Part shown: positions 16,999 through 25,960 of the stretch, piece by piece
How the letters are laid out: the number at the start of each line of letters is the position of its first letter
Position numbering within the stretch: the stretch's first letter is position 1
NCBI GenBank assembly: GCA_005800325.1
Contig: SYFR01000488.1
Location: 1-36,221, forward strand
DNA length: 36,221 bases
Source: Myxococcales bacterium
GTDB taxonomy: Bacteria; Myxococcota_A; Polyangia; Polyangiales; Polyangiaceae
Reading direction: 5' to 3'
The notes under the pieces: model-generated
Seen by the model: only the letters and a program-made list of their open reading frames with translations
What the model was told of the DNA's origin: nothing
The model's database searches: none
Translations under genes and position numbers: made by a program

Positions 16999-17714
16999 TG
17001 AAGGCCGATCGGACCCGCGCGATGCGCCTCTCTCGAAAAAGCGCGATGCTCCTTTCTCGAAGGAGCTGGATGAAGGCGGCAGTCGCAGCGGCGGCCATGC
17101 ATGGCACGCAGGGCTTCGCCACCGGGGCGACCCACGCGCGCGAGGCCTCGGACACCGACGAGGCGCTGCGTGCGATCGCGGCCGCGCGAGCCGACGTGCG
17201 CACCCTCACCGCGCGTTTTTCGCAGCATCGAGCCATCGGCCTCTTGGCCGCGGAGGTCAAGAGCGAGGGCCGGCTCTGGCTCGTGCGTCCCGACAAGCTG
17301 CGCTGGGAGCTCGCCGCGCCCGACTCGGTGACGTATTGGATCGGGCCTTTTGGCCTCGCGGTCCGCAGCGCCGACGGAGTGACCAAGGTCGGCAAGGCGG
17401 CGGCGGGGCGGTTTGGCGCCGTGCTCGACGATCTCCTCGTCATGCTCGGCGGCGATCTCCGCACGCTCGCGAAGCGCTACGCGATCGAGCCCAAGCGCGA
17501 GGGACGGGAGCTCGTGCTCGCGTTCTCGCCGACGGACCCGGAGCGGAAGAAGCGGCTCACCCGGCTCGTCCTTCGAGCGAGCGCGGAGGAGCCGTGGCGC
17601 GTCGTGCGCATCGAGCTCTTCGAGCCGAACGGCGACAAGAGCGACATCGCGTTCAATCAAGTCGCGAAGAACGAGCCCATCGAGGCGTCGGTGATGACGC
17701 CGCCCGCGAAGTGA
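16995..17714 (+). CDS. LolA-like outer-membrane lipoprotein carrier family protein
   Basis: ATGA overlap; DVRTLTARFSQHRAIGLLAAEVKSEGRLWLVRPDKLRWEL...DSVTYWIGPFGLAVRSADG...; LolA-type F-x-Q...GxLWLxxPxxLRWE pattern. Confidence 0.82.
   Translation: MMKADRTRAMRLSRKSAMLLSRRSWMKAAVAAAAMHGTQGFATGATHAREASDTDEALRAIAAARADVRTLTARFSQHRAIGLLAAEVKSEGRLWLVRPDKLRWELAAPDSVTYWIGPFGLAVRSADGVTKVGKAAAGRFGAVLDDLLVMLGGDLRTLAKRYAIEPKREGRELVLAFSPTDPERKKRLTRLVLRASAEEPWRVVRIELFEPNGDKSDIAFNQVAKNEPIEASVMTPPAK
17019..17066 (+). repeat. 2 x 24-bp imperfect in-frame duplication in the LolA-like signal region
   Basis: gcgatgcgcctctctcgaaaaagc / gcgatgctcctttctcgaaggagc; encodes AMRLSRKS-AMLLSRRS. Confidence 0.88.
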
Positions 17715-17729
17715 GCGGCGCGCCGTCGC

Positions 17730-20138
17730 TCAGAGCATCGACACCGGATCCACGTCGATGACGGCCTGCGCCTTGCGATCGAGCTCGGTGAGGCGCGCGG
17801 CGATCTCGCTCAGCACTCCGCGCAACGGGCCTCGCTCTCGCGAGCGCAGGAGCACGCGAAACCGAAATTGGTTACGCGTCTTGGCGATCGGCGCCGGCGC
17901 GGGGCCGAGCACCTCAACCTCGCGTGCGCTCACGGCCTTCGTCGCTCGGGCGCGCGCCGCGATCTGCGCGGCGGCGGAGCGCGCCACCTCCTCGTCGATG
18001 GCCGACACGCGCACGAGGGCGAGTCGCTGATGCGGCGGATACCCAGCGGCGAGGCGATCGAGCAACTCAGCGGCGAGGAACCCATCGACATCGTGGCGTG
18101 CCGCGAAGGTGAGCGCCGGATGGTCGGGGTTGTACGTCTGGATGACGACGCGACCGGGTCGCTCGTGCCTGCCGGCGCGCCCGGCGACCTGCACGAGCAG
18201 CTGAAATCCCCGCTCGGCCGCGCGAAAATCGGGCATTCCGAGCGCGGTGTCCGCGTTGACGACGCCCACGAGCGTTACGCATGGGAGATCGTGTCCCTTC
18301 GTCACCATCTGCGTGCCGACGAGGATATCGAGCTCACCGCGGCGCATCTGGTCGAGGATCGCCGCCGAGCGCGCGCCCTGGGCCACGTCGCGATCGAGGC
18401 GGCCGACGCGCGCCGCGGGAAACGCCGCTCGCAGCGAGGCCTCGAGCTTCTCCGTCCCGAGGCCCTCGAGCTCGAGCTTCGAGGAGCCGCATGTACACGT
18501 CTTCGGAAGGCGCGCCGCAAAATCGCAGGTGTGGCATCGCAGCCGCTGCTCGCCGCGGTGAAACGTGAGCGACACCGAGCACAGGCGGCACTGCATCAAG
18601 ACGCCGCACGCCTGGCACACGATGGCCGGCGCGAAGCCGCGGCGGTTCAAGAACACGATGCTCTGCTCGCCCGCTCGGAGCGTGGCCTCGAGCGCGCGGT
18701 GCAGCGGCAGAGACAGGTACCGCTCGCCGCTCGGCCCGGCACCAATGCGGCGAAGATCGACCAGCTCGATCGTCGGCAGGGTCGCGCGCGTGGCACGCTC
18801 CGGCAAGTCGAGCCTCTCGGCGCGACCGCTGCGACTGAGCGCGATCGACTCGAGCGACGGGGTCGCAGAGCCGAGCACGCAGACGGCGCCCGCGCGATGT
18901 GCGCGCAAGAGCGCCATGTCGCGCGCGTGGTACCGAACACCCTCTTCCTGCTTGAACGAGCCGTCGTGCTCCTCGTCCACGACGACGAGCCCGAGGTCAG
19001 AGACCGGCGCGAACAGCGCCGAGCGCGCCCCGACCGCGATCTTCAGCGTGCCGTCGCGAAGCTCGCGCCACATGCGATGGCGCGCCGAGCCTTTGAGCCC
19101 GCTGTGAAGCACGCCGACCTCGTCGCCGAAGCGCGCGCGGAAGCGACCCACGAGCTGCGGAGTAAGCGCGATCTCCGGCACCAGCACGATCGCGCTCTTT
19201 CCGAGATCGCGGCACTCGGCGATCGCTCGCATGTACCCCTCGGTCTTGCCGCTGCCGGTCACTCCGACGAGGACGAACGCGCCCGCTTGCCCGTCGCGAA
19301 GACGCGCGGCAATTCGTGAGACGCATGCGGCTTGCAGGGCCGTCGGTTCGGGGGGCGGCTCGCGCGGGACGTCGCCGTCGAAGCGCGCGCCCTCCGCGAT
19401 GTCCGAGCGTTGCGCGGTGAGGACGAGCCCAAGCTGCTCGAGCTTGGCGACGGCGACGCGGGCGTTGCCGAACTGGCGCGCGAGGGCCGACACCTTCGCA
19501 TCACCGTGCGCGCGAAGGAACGCGAGGACGAGCGCGGCCTGACCTCGCAAGGATCCCGGCGCTTCGAGGGCGTCCGTCGCCGTGGCGAAGGTGACGACGC
19601 GGCCGAACGCGCGCGCGTGGCCCGGTGCTTCGCCCGCCGCGAGCTCGCCTTGCGCGGCGAGCCGAGCGATCGACTCACGCTCGACGACAGGGAGCGCGAG
19701 TCGCAGCGCCTCGCCGATCGGCGCGTAGTAGTAGCGCGCGAGCTCCTCGAGGAATCGCAAGAGCTCGACGGGCAAGACGGGCGCCGCGTCGACGAGCTCG
19801 AGGAGTGGCTTCAGCCGATGGATCGGGAGCGACGGCACTCGCTCGCCGACGCTCAGGACGACGCCCGCTACCTTGCGGTGGCCAAGAGCGCAGAGCACGC
19901 GCGAGCCGGGCACGACGCTCGCACGCAGCCGCTCGGGCACCGTGTAGCTGAAGGCCATCCCGAGCGGCACGGGGATGGCGACATCCGCGAGCCATACCGG
20001 CGTCGCGGCGGGGGCGCTCGAAGACTCGTCGGGTAGGTCCCGCGTGCCGCGCCTCGAAGCCTCGTCGGACAGGTCCCGCTTGCCGCGCCTCGAAGCCTCG
20101 TCGGACAGGTCCCGCTTGCCGCGCCTCGCGCCGGTCAC
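17730..20138 (-). CDS. priA: Primosomal protein N' (PriA helicase)
   Basis: FVLVGVTGSGKTEGYMRAI, VDEEHDGSFKQEEGVRYHARDMA, FLNRRGFAPAIVCQACGVLMQCRLCSVSLTFHRGEQRLRCHTCD, GTQMVTKGHDLPCVTLVGVVNAD. The GTG start at 20138 overlaps the upstream TGA; the ORF-track start at 20429 is an artefact. Confidence 0.94.
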   Translation of the reverse strand: MTGARRGKRDLSDEASRRGKRDLSDEASRRGTRDLPDESSSAPAATPVWLADVAIPVPLGMAFSYTVPERLRASVVPGSRVLCALGHRKVAGVVLSVGERVPSLPIHRLKPLLELVDAAPVLPVELLRFLEELARYYYAPIGEALRLALPVVERESIARLAAQGELAAGEAPGHARAFGRVVTFATATDALEAPGSLRGQAALVLAFLRAHGDAKVSALARQFGNARVAVAKLEQLGLVLTAQRSDIAEGARFDGDVPREPPPEPTALQAACVSRIAARLRDGQAGAFVLVGVTGSGKTEGYMRAIAECRDLGKSAIVLVPEIALTPQLVGRFRARFGDEVGVLHSGLKGSARHRMWRELRDGTLKIAVGARSALFAPVSDLGLVVVDEEHDGSFKQEEGVRYHARDMALLRAHRAGAVCVLGSATPSLESIALSRSGRAERLDLPERATRATLPTIELVDLRRIGAGPSGERYLSLPLHRALEATLRAGEQSIVFLNRRGFAPAIVCQACGVLMQCRLCSVSLTFHRGEQRLRCHTCDFAARLPKTCTCGSSKLELEGLGTEKLEASLRAAFPAARVGRLDRDVAQGARSAAILDQMRRGELDILVGTQMVTKGHDLPCVTLVGVVNADTALGMPDFRAAERGFQLLVQVAGRAGRHERPGRVVIQTYNPDHPALTFAARHDVDGFLAAELLDRLAAGYPPHQRLALVRVSAIDEEVARSAAAQIAARARATKAVSAREVEVLGPAPAPIAKTRNQFRFRVLLRSRERGPLRGVLSEIAARLTELDRKAQAVIDVDPVSML
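20017..20124 (-). repeat. 3 x 36-bp in-frame tandem repeat at the PriA N-terminus, encodes RGKRDLSDEASR
   Basis: Units 20017-20052, 20053-20088, 20089-20124 (first on + strand diverged). Confidence 0.94.
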
Positions 20139-21724
20139 GGGGAATAGACGGCGCCGTCGGCGAGGCTCCCGTTCGCTCCTCGTCCGCCCCAGACGAGCAT
20201 CTTGGTGCCGGTCGAGACCGCGGTGTGCTCGTCGCGTGCGGCGATGGGGAGGGACGGCGTACTCTTTTCCCACGCGTTGAGCGAGGGCACGAAGACCGCG
20301 CCGGTGCCGAGTGGACCGTTCGGGTCGCGTCCGCCCCACACGATCATGCGCTTGACCCCCTCGAGCCAAACGGCGCTGTGGCCGGCGCGCCCGGTGATGA
20401 AGCCGGGCTGATCGAACTTCGCCTGCCACGGCACGGCGCTCGCGGGATCGTACGCTGCGCCGTCATTGAGGAAGCTGCTCGCGTCGCGGCCGCCGAACAC
20501 GAGCACCCGTGAGCCATCGAACACCGCGGTGTGCTCCGCGCGCGCGGAGAGCTCGCCGATTTGCGACAGCGGCGTCCAGGCGTCGCCCTTCGGCGCGTAG
20601 AGGAACGCACCGGCGACACCGCCGCTCGGAAAATACTGCCCCGTGGCGATGGGGGACATGTTCGCGCCGTAGGCGTCGCCGAACCCGCCGAACACCATCA
20701 TTGCTCCGTCCTTGAGGATGTTCGCGGTGTGGTCGCGGCGCGCGATCACAGGGAGCAATCCGATCGTCGACATCGGCGACCACGAGTCCGAGGCCGGCGT
20801 GTACGTGTAGCCGGTAAAAAGAAATGCGCCGGCGTCGTTCGCGTCGCCGCCCCAGACGAACATCTGCGTGCCGGTCCAGAGCGCCGTGTGTCGCACGCGC
20901 GGGGCGGGGCCGAGCTGCGACGAGACGGCGGTCCACTTGTTGGTCGCGGGGTCGAAGCGCGCGCCGTCGCCGAGCGTCGAGCCGTCCACGGATTGCCCGC
21001 CCCAAACGATCATCTCGGTGCCGGTCCACACGGCAGTTGCCCTGACGCGTGGCGACGGCGCAGCGGCGAGCGCGATCGGTGTCCACGTGCGCGTCGCCAG
21101 GTCGTACATCCCGCCGTCTGCGAGCGCGCTCATGGGCGAGCCATCGGGCGTGCCGCCCCACACGACCATCTTCGTCCCGGTCCAGACGGCGACATGTTGC
21201 GAGCGCGGCGACGGCGCTCCCTCCGGCGCGATCGGCTCCCACGGATCCGTGCAGGCGCCGCCGAAGCAGAGCCCGAAGCAGGTATGCCCGCATTGGCCGC
21301 AGTCGTCGGGAGCGGTCGCGACGTCGACGCAGTGGTTCGGCCCGCAGTACGTTTCGCCGCCGGGGCACACGCACTCGGCTTTGCTGCACACCGTGCCGGG
21401 CTTGGCGGCGCAGTCGCCGACCACGAGGCACTCGACGCACTCGCGCTTGGCGGTGTCGCAGACGCTCGCCGGCTCGGCGCAGTCGCTGTTCGAGATGCAA
21501 GCGCCCGCGCTGCCGCCGGCTCCTCCGCCGCCACCCGGGCCCGTCGTCGTCGTGGCTCCGGGGCCCGCGATCGTCTCGGTAGGCTCGAGCCGGACCGCGT
21601 CCGCGCAGCCGTCGAGCACCGCGATCGCGAGAGCCAGCGATGCGGCACCTCGGAGGCCGATCCGGAGGGTGCGCCCGAATGCGCCCCACTGTGCTTCTCG
21701 TGAAATTCGAAGTCCGCTGACCAT
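20135..21724 (-). CDS. Kelch-repeat putative lipoprotein
   Basis: LALAIAVLDGCAD lipobox; Cys-rich segment; repeated SPRxxHxAVWTGTxMxVWGG Kelch-type blades. Confidence 0.88.
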   Translation of the reverse strand: MVSGLRISREAQWGAFGRTLRIGLRGAASLALAIAVLDGCADAVRLEPTETIAGPGATTTTGPGGGGGAGGSAGACISNSDCAEPASVCDTAKRECVECLVVGDCAAKPGTVCSKAECVCPGGETYCGPNHCVDVATAPDDCGQCGHTCFGLCFGGACTDPWEPIAPEGAPSPRSQHVAVWTGTKMVVWGGTPDGSPMSALADGGMYDLATRTWTPIALAAAPSPRVRATAVWTGTEMIVWGGQSVDGSTLGDGARFDPATNKWTAVSSQLGPAPRVRHTALWTGTQMFVWGGDANDAGAFLFTGYTYTPASDSWSPMSTIGLLPVIARRDHTANILKDGAMMVFGGFGDAYGANMSPIATGQYFPSGGVAGAFLYAPKGDAWTPLSQIGELSARAEHTAVFDGSRVLVFGGRDASSFLNDGAAYDPASAVPWQAKFDQPGFITGRAGHSAVWLEGVKRMIVWGGRDPNGPLGTGAVFVPSLNAWEKSTPSLPIAARDEHTAVSTGTKMLVWGGRGANGSLADGAVYSP

Positions 21725-21851
21725 GGTCTCTCTCCCGAGTCGAAAAAGCGCGAGCCGAGCCTAGCGCAAGGCCTCGGTGATGCGCGCAATTCGTCGCGTC
21801 CGCGCCGGCCGCTCTTTTCACCATCGAATCGGCAGGGTAAGAGCCACCGCG

Positions 21852-22463
21852 ATGACAAGGTTGCGCGCCGATCGCGAGCCGAGCCGAGTGCGCCTCTTCA
21901 CGGGCGCGCTCGCGGCGGTCGTGGCGCTCGCGCTCGCTGGCTGTCAGCCCGAGATCGGCGACGCGTGCGCGACCGCGCTCGATTGTTCGTCGCTCGGAGA
22001 GCGCCTCTGCGACGTGACGATGCCGGGGGGCTACTGCACGCAGTTCAACTGCGCGCCGGGCAGCTGCCCCGATGAGGCGGCCTGCATCCTGTTTCGCAAC
22101 GACGTCGATGCTGCCTGCCAGGGCGTCGACGACGGCAAGAGTGCGCGATTCTCGCAGGCGTTCTGCATGGTCGAGTGCGACGACGTGAGCGACTGCCGAG
22201 CCGGCTATGCGTGTCTCGCCCCATCCGAGCGAGGTGCGCGCGCCGTCGACAAAGACGAGGACGGCGCACCGGTCGTCGTGCGGATCTGCGTGCCCGCCAG
22301 CACGCCGGCGGAGCTGCCGAGCGAGCCGCCGGGCGTGTGCTCGCCCGGAGCTGCGCCGCCGCTCGTTCCGTATGTGCCAACGACCGGGACGACGAGCGCG
22401 ACTGGCGCGGGTGGTGCTGGCGGAGCTGAAGGAGTGGGCGGCAGCGGAGTCGGCGGCGGCTGA
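21852..22463 (+). CDS. Cysteine-rich putative lipoprotein with Gly-rich C-terminus
   Basis: MTRLRADREPSRVRLFTGALAAVVALALAGCQPEIGDAC lipobox; GAGGAGGAEGVGGSGVGGG tail. Confidence 0.75.
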   Translation: MTRLRADREPSRVRLFTGALAAVVALALAGCQPEIGDACATALDCSSLGERLCDVTMPGGYCTQFNCAPGSCPDEAACILFRNDVDAACQGVDDGKSARFSQAFCMVECDDVSDCRAGYACLAPSERGARAVDKDEDGAPVVVRICVPASTPAELPSEPPGVCSPGAAPPLVPYVPTTGTTSATGAGGAGGAEGVGGSGVGGG

Positions 22464-22535
22464 ACGGCGTGCCCGGTTGCGCGGGCCAGCAGCGAGCGGT
22501 CGCGCGCCCGGAGAGGGCGAGTCCCTGAGCACGTC

Positions 22536-23579
22536 ATGATCCCTTTCGTTCCCTCGGTGCGGACCCTCGAGGCGGCGCTCCGCGATTTGCGCCACGCCAA
22601 GGCGAGCGTGCGGCGCGCTGCCGCTGCGGATCTCGGCAGACAAGCGCCCGAACACCAGGACCGTGCGGTGGCCGCGCTCGTGGCAGCGCTCGCGCCCACG
22701 ACCGAGCCTGACGCCTCGGTTCGCGCCGCCGCCGCCGAGAGCCTCGCCTACCTGGAGGACGGCGCCGCGTGTGCGCCGCTGCTCGCCGCGGCCGAGGGCG
22801 ACCAGGACGTGCACGTGCGCGAGCTCGCCGTGATGGCGCTCGGCGCGCTCCTCCGTCGATCGCCTGGCGACGAGTCGCTCCTCGCCTATTTGTCGCGTGC
22901 GCTCGAAGATCCCGAGCCGCGCATCCGGTTTCAGGCCGTGATCGCCGTGGCGCGCGCCGCCGATCGTGAGCGGGCCATTGCGGCGCTCGTCGCCGCCACC
23001 GACGACGACGATCCGCTCGTGTGCCACATCGCGTTGCGCATGGGCGAAGAGCTCGGCGGAGAGGAGCTTCCGGTCCCGGCGCTCGTGTACGAGCGGGCGC
23101 GACGGCTCCTCGCGCACGAGGCTCCCGTCGTCCGCATCGCCGCCGCCATCGTGCGCGCGCGCGGCGGGGACAAGGCAGCGACGCCGCTGCTCGTCGACGT
23201 CGTCGAAGGACGTCTCGCCACGACCGAGGCCGAGGACGAGGCGGCGGCGATCGAGCTCGCCGGGGAGCTCGGCGTCGTCGCGGCGCGGCGGGGCCTCGAG
23301 CGTCGTGCGTTCGGGGGCGCGTTCGGCATCGGCGGCGACAGGTATGCGTGGCATGCGCGCGTGGCCCTCGCCCGTCTCGGTCATGCGCGAGCGATCGCGT
23401 GGATCCGCCGCGATTTGCGGGCTTTTTCGCGCGCGCGACGCACTCTCGCGGTCGCGGCGGCGGGGCGCGCGCGGCTCCTCGATGCGTCGCCCGAGCTCGA
23501 GGCGATGCAGGACGACGCTCGCCGCGCCGATCCGGACGCCGTGCGCGAGGCGCTCGCCCTGCTCAAAAGCGCGGTATAG
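22536..23579 (+). CDS. HEAT-repeat protein
   Basis: Repeated helical units such as ALRDLRHAKASVRRAAAADLG, VRAAAAESLAYLEDGAACAPLLAAAEGDQDVHVRELAVMALG, LEDPEPRIRFQAVIAVARA. Confidence 0.85.
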   Translation: MIPFVPSVRTLEAALRDLRHAKASVRRAAAADLGRQAPEHQDRAVAALVAALAPTTEPDASVRAAAAESLAYLEDGAACAPLLAAAEGDQDVHVRELAVMALGALLRRSPGDESLLAYLSRALEDPEPRIRFQAVIAVARAADRERAIAALVAATDDDDPLVCHIALRMGEELGGEELPVPALVYERARRLLAHEAPVVRIAAAIVRARGGDKAATPLLVDVVEGRLATTEAEDEAAAIELAGELGVVAARRGLERRAFGGAFGIGGDRYAWHARVALARLGHARAIAWIRRDLRAFSRARRTLAVAAAGRARLLDASPELEAMQDDARRADPDAVREALALLKSAV

Positions 23580-23616
23580 GTCGCGCGCCGGCACCGCGCG
23601 CCGGAAAACCCGAGCC

Positions 23617-24297
23617 ATGCACCCGAACGACGACGCACCTCGCACGGGTGACGCGCCCTCGACGCCGCAGCCCGGCTCCGACGTGTTCTCGGCGGCGGAT
23701 CTCGAGCCGCCCGAGTGGGAGCTCGCCGCGCTCAGGCGGGCCCGCATCGATCGCGCGGCGACGACCGTGGCGGTCACGGCTCTCGGCGTCTTTGCGGGCG
23801 GGCTCGTCGCGCTCGGCGCCTGCGCCGCGCCGATGGTGTTTCGGCTCGCGCCGTACCCGTTCTCCGCGGACGCGATGGGCGCGGCCTTTCAGCGCTTCGA
23901 CGCGATCGCGGTCGGCTGCGCCCTCGTCGCGCTCGGCGCCGAAGTCGCGCGCACCCTCCTCGACGTCCGCGCCAGGAGCCCGCGTCCGCGGCCCGTGCGC
24001 ATCGTCGCGCGCGTGCGCCGCTACGTCGGCATGGTGCTGGCGGCGCTGGCGATGGTCGGCGCCGCGATGCTGACGCCCGAGATCTTGCGCCTTCATGGCG
24101 AGGGCGTGAGGCGCGGTGTCGGCGAGCGCGGACATGCGCTCGAGGCGACGCACCGCCGCGCGGAGCAGAACGGCAAGGCCTGCGTCGCGCTCGCCGTGCT
24201 GCTCATCGGGCTCCACGTCTTCACGTTGCGCTCGCCGCGCGACGAGGAAGGCGACGACGACGCGGAGGCGCCGCTTGCGCCCGGGCCTCGCGGTTGA
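23617..24297 (+). CDS. DUF4149-like integral membrane protein
   Basis: About four hydrophobic segments; LVALGACAAPMVFRLAPYPFSADAMGAAFQRFDAIAVGCALVAL resembles DUF4149/TMEM205-type proteins. Confidence 0.6.
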   Translation: MHPNDDAPRTGDAPSTPQPGSDVFSAADLEPPEWELAALRRARIDRAATTVAVTALGVFAGGLVALGACAAPMVFRLAPYPFSADAMGAAFQRFDAIAVGCALVALGAEVARTLLDVRARSPRPRPVRIVARVRRYVGMVLAALAMVGAAMLTPEILRLHGEGVRRGVGERGHALEATHRRAEQNGKACVALAVLLIGLHVFTLRSPRDEEGDDDAEAPLAPGPRG

Positions 24298-24313
24298 AGG
24301 GTGAGGTGAATCG

Positions 24314-24619
24314 ATGCGAGACGATGCGCTCTATAGCGGGTTTCTCAACCACGACTACATCCTCACGTTCACCATCGCCGATCCCGAGCGTCGGCAGCGC
24401 ATGCTCGCCATGTGCGCGGGCCCCTGGATGGGCGACAGCGTCACCGCCGACACCTGGGAAGTGTCGAACGAGCTCGGGCCGGACGCGATGGAGCGCGCGC
24501 TCAACGACCTCCTCGGCGAGGGCGATCGCTGCGCGTATTACTACCTGACGCCGCCGATGGAGAGCGGCATGCCCGGCACGCCCCCGGCGAAGCGCATCTT
24601 TCGCGTGCTCCTCGGCTAG
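24314..24619 (+). CDS. Small hypothetical protein (101 aa)
   Basis: MRDDALYSGFLNHDYILTFTIADPERRQRMLAMCAGPWMGD...IFRVLLG*, with non-biased composition and ATG start. Confidence 0.65.
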   Translation: MRDDALYSGFLNHDYILTFTIADPERRQRMLAMCAGPWMGDSVTADTWEVSNELGPDAMERALNDLLGEGDRCAYYYLTPPMESGMPGTPPAKRIFRVLLG

Positions 24620-24662
24620 CGGCGCCTCGGCGCGCCGACTCGGTCCGCTTCCCAACAGCCTG

Positions 24663-25754
24663 CTAAGCGCGGTACATGCGCTTCAGCCGCTCGCCCAGCG
24701 CCGCCATCTGCGCGCGCAGCGACTCGGGCTCGAGGACCTCCGCGTCGGCACGCCACGACGCGATCCAGGCGTCCACCTCGACCGAGGGGCTGCACTCGAA
24801 GGTGAGCTCCACGCCGCGGTTGCGAAGCTCCCGAAGCTCTTGAGTCGGGTGCCAGCTGCGCTCGCGGATGTAGGGCGCGATGGCCGGCGTGAAGCGGACT
24901 CGGTAGCGAACGGGCGGCTTGCCGATGAACACGCCAAAGGCCGAGCGCTCGAGCAGCTCCGGGTCGTAGCTCTTTGGCGGCTTGCAGGTCTTGTCGAGCG
25001 ATTCGAGTCGGACGAGGCGCTGGAGGTTGAGCACGATGACGTTGTCGTGAGACTGCACGTAGGCGTGGAGGTAGAGGGCGCGGTTATAGACGAACACCTT
25101 GAGCGGCAAGAGCTCGTAGCTGCGGTCCTTCCCGCCGCCGCCGATCGCGCGGTAGGTGACGCGGCAGAGGCGCCTCGCGTCGATGGCGTGCATGAGCGGC
25201 CAGAGCACCTCGGGAGCCGCCTCGCGATAGGCGAACTTGTCGTACGTGTGAAAGCAGCGGTTGATGGTCGCGAGCAGGCTCTTCTGGCGCGAGCCCAGCA
25301 CGCCCTCGATCGTGTCGGACAGATCCTCGAGCTGCGCGTACATCGTGCTGCGCTGGTTGATCGGCCCGGACGGATCCATCGCGATGCGCAGCGCGAGGTA
25401 GTGGCTCACATCGAGCAGCGGCTCGAGTCGCCGGCGGGCGCCATCCCGTGGGATGCGCCAGCGATGCCGCTTGCCCGCCGGATCCCGCTCGGCGACGAGC
25501 TCGAATCCCGCCGCCTCGAGGGCGTCGAAGTCGCGTCGGATGGTGCGCGGCGTCGTGTCGTACTTCGCGGCGAGCTCGTAGAGATCCACCCCGTCCAGGC
25601 GGCAGAGATCGGCGAGCAGCATGAGCACGCGCACGAGCTGGGCGTTTCGGTCGATGGGCTCCGCGCTTCGGTCGACGGGCTGCGCGTCTCGCTCGCGGCG
25701 GGCGGGCGGAGCGGCCTTGCGCTTGCGCTTGGGCGGCGTGCGTGAAGCGGCCAT
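24663..25754 (-). CDS. HTH/WYL-domain transcriptional regulator (DeoR/YafY-type HTH)
   Basis: QLVRVLMLLADLCRLDGVDLYELAAKYDTTPRTIRRDFDALEAAGFEL wHTH; RLCRVTYRAIGGGGKDRSYELLPLKVFVYNRALYLHAYV WYL-type core; C-terminal WCX-like segment. Confidence 0.88.
   Translation of the reverse strand: MAASRTPPKRKRKAAPPARRERDAQPVDRSAEPIDRNAQLVRVLMLLADLCRLDGVDLYELAAKYDTTPRTIRRDFDALEAAGFELVAERDPAGKRHRWRIPRDGARRRLEPLLDVSHYLALRIAMDPSGPINQRSTMYAQLEDLSDTIEGVLGSRQKSLLATINRCFHTYDKFAYREAAPEVLWPLMHAIDARRLCRVTYRAIGGGGKDRSYELLPLKVFVYNRALYLHAYVQSHDNVIVLNLQRLVRLESLDKTCKPPKSYDPELLERSAFGVFIGKPPVRYRVRFTPAIAPYIRERSWHPTQELRELRNRGVELTFECSPSVEVDAWIASWRADAEVLEPESLRAQMAALGERLKRMYRA
25642..25683 (-). repeat. 2 x 21-bp imperfect in-frame repeat in the WYL regulator N-terminus
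   Basis: gcgtttcggtcgatgggctcc / gcgcttcggtcgacgggctgc; encodes (AQPVDRS)(AEPIDRN). Confidence 0.8.
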
Positions 25755-25796
25755 GGCGGCGAGCCTCGCTCAAGTCGACGCCGCGGGCCAACTCGA

Positions 25797-25886
25797 CCTG
25801 GGTCTACCTGGGACCTCCCATGTCACAGTCGAGCGACGCCCCCGACGGCTCGGTCGCGCCAGGAACCATGACCTTGGGTGTCACAG
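25797..25886. promoter_or_regulatory. Candidate operator region between divergent WYL and AAA+ genes
   Basis: 10-bp-period CCTGGGTCTA/CCTGGGACCT at 25797-25816 and two TGTCACAG motifs at 25821-25828 and 25879-25886, within the 206-bp divergent intergenic region. Confidence 0.35.
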
Positions 25887-25960
25887 CGGGCTGTTAGCGT
25901 TCAGGACCATTTGCGGGGCCGTACGAGCCCCGTCTGCCTGACCACGCCGGAGCGCTTCGC

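Noticed and set aside
20463-23777. 1104-aa minus-strand ORF
   Set aside because: Antisense to HEAT-repeat and lipoprotein genes and out of frame with the Kelch gene; no recognisable motifs.
24620-24662. GC-rich palindromic ggcgcctcggcgcgcc as terminator between convergent genes
   Set aside because: Weak stem without a U-tract; such GC palindromes are expected frequently at this base composition.
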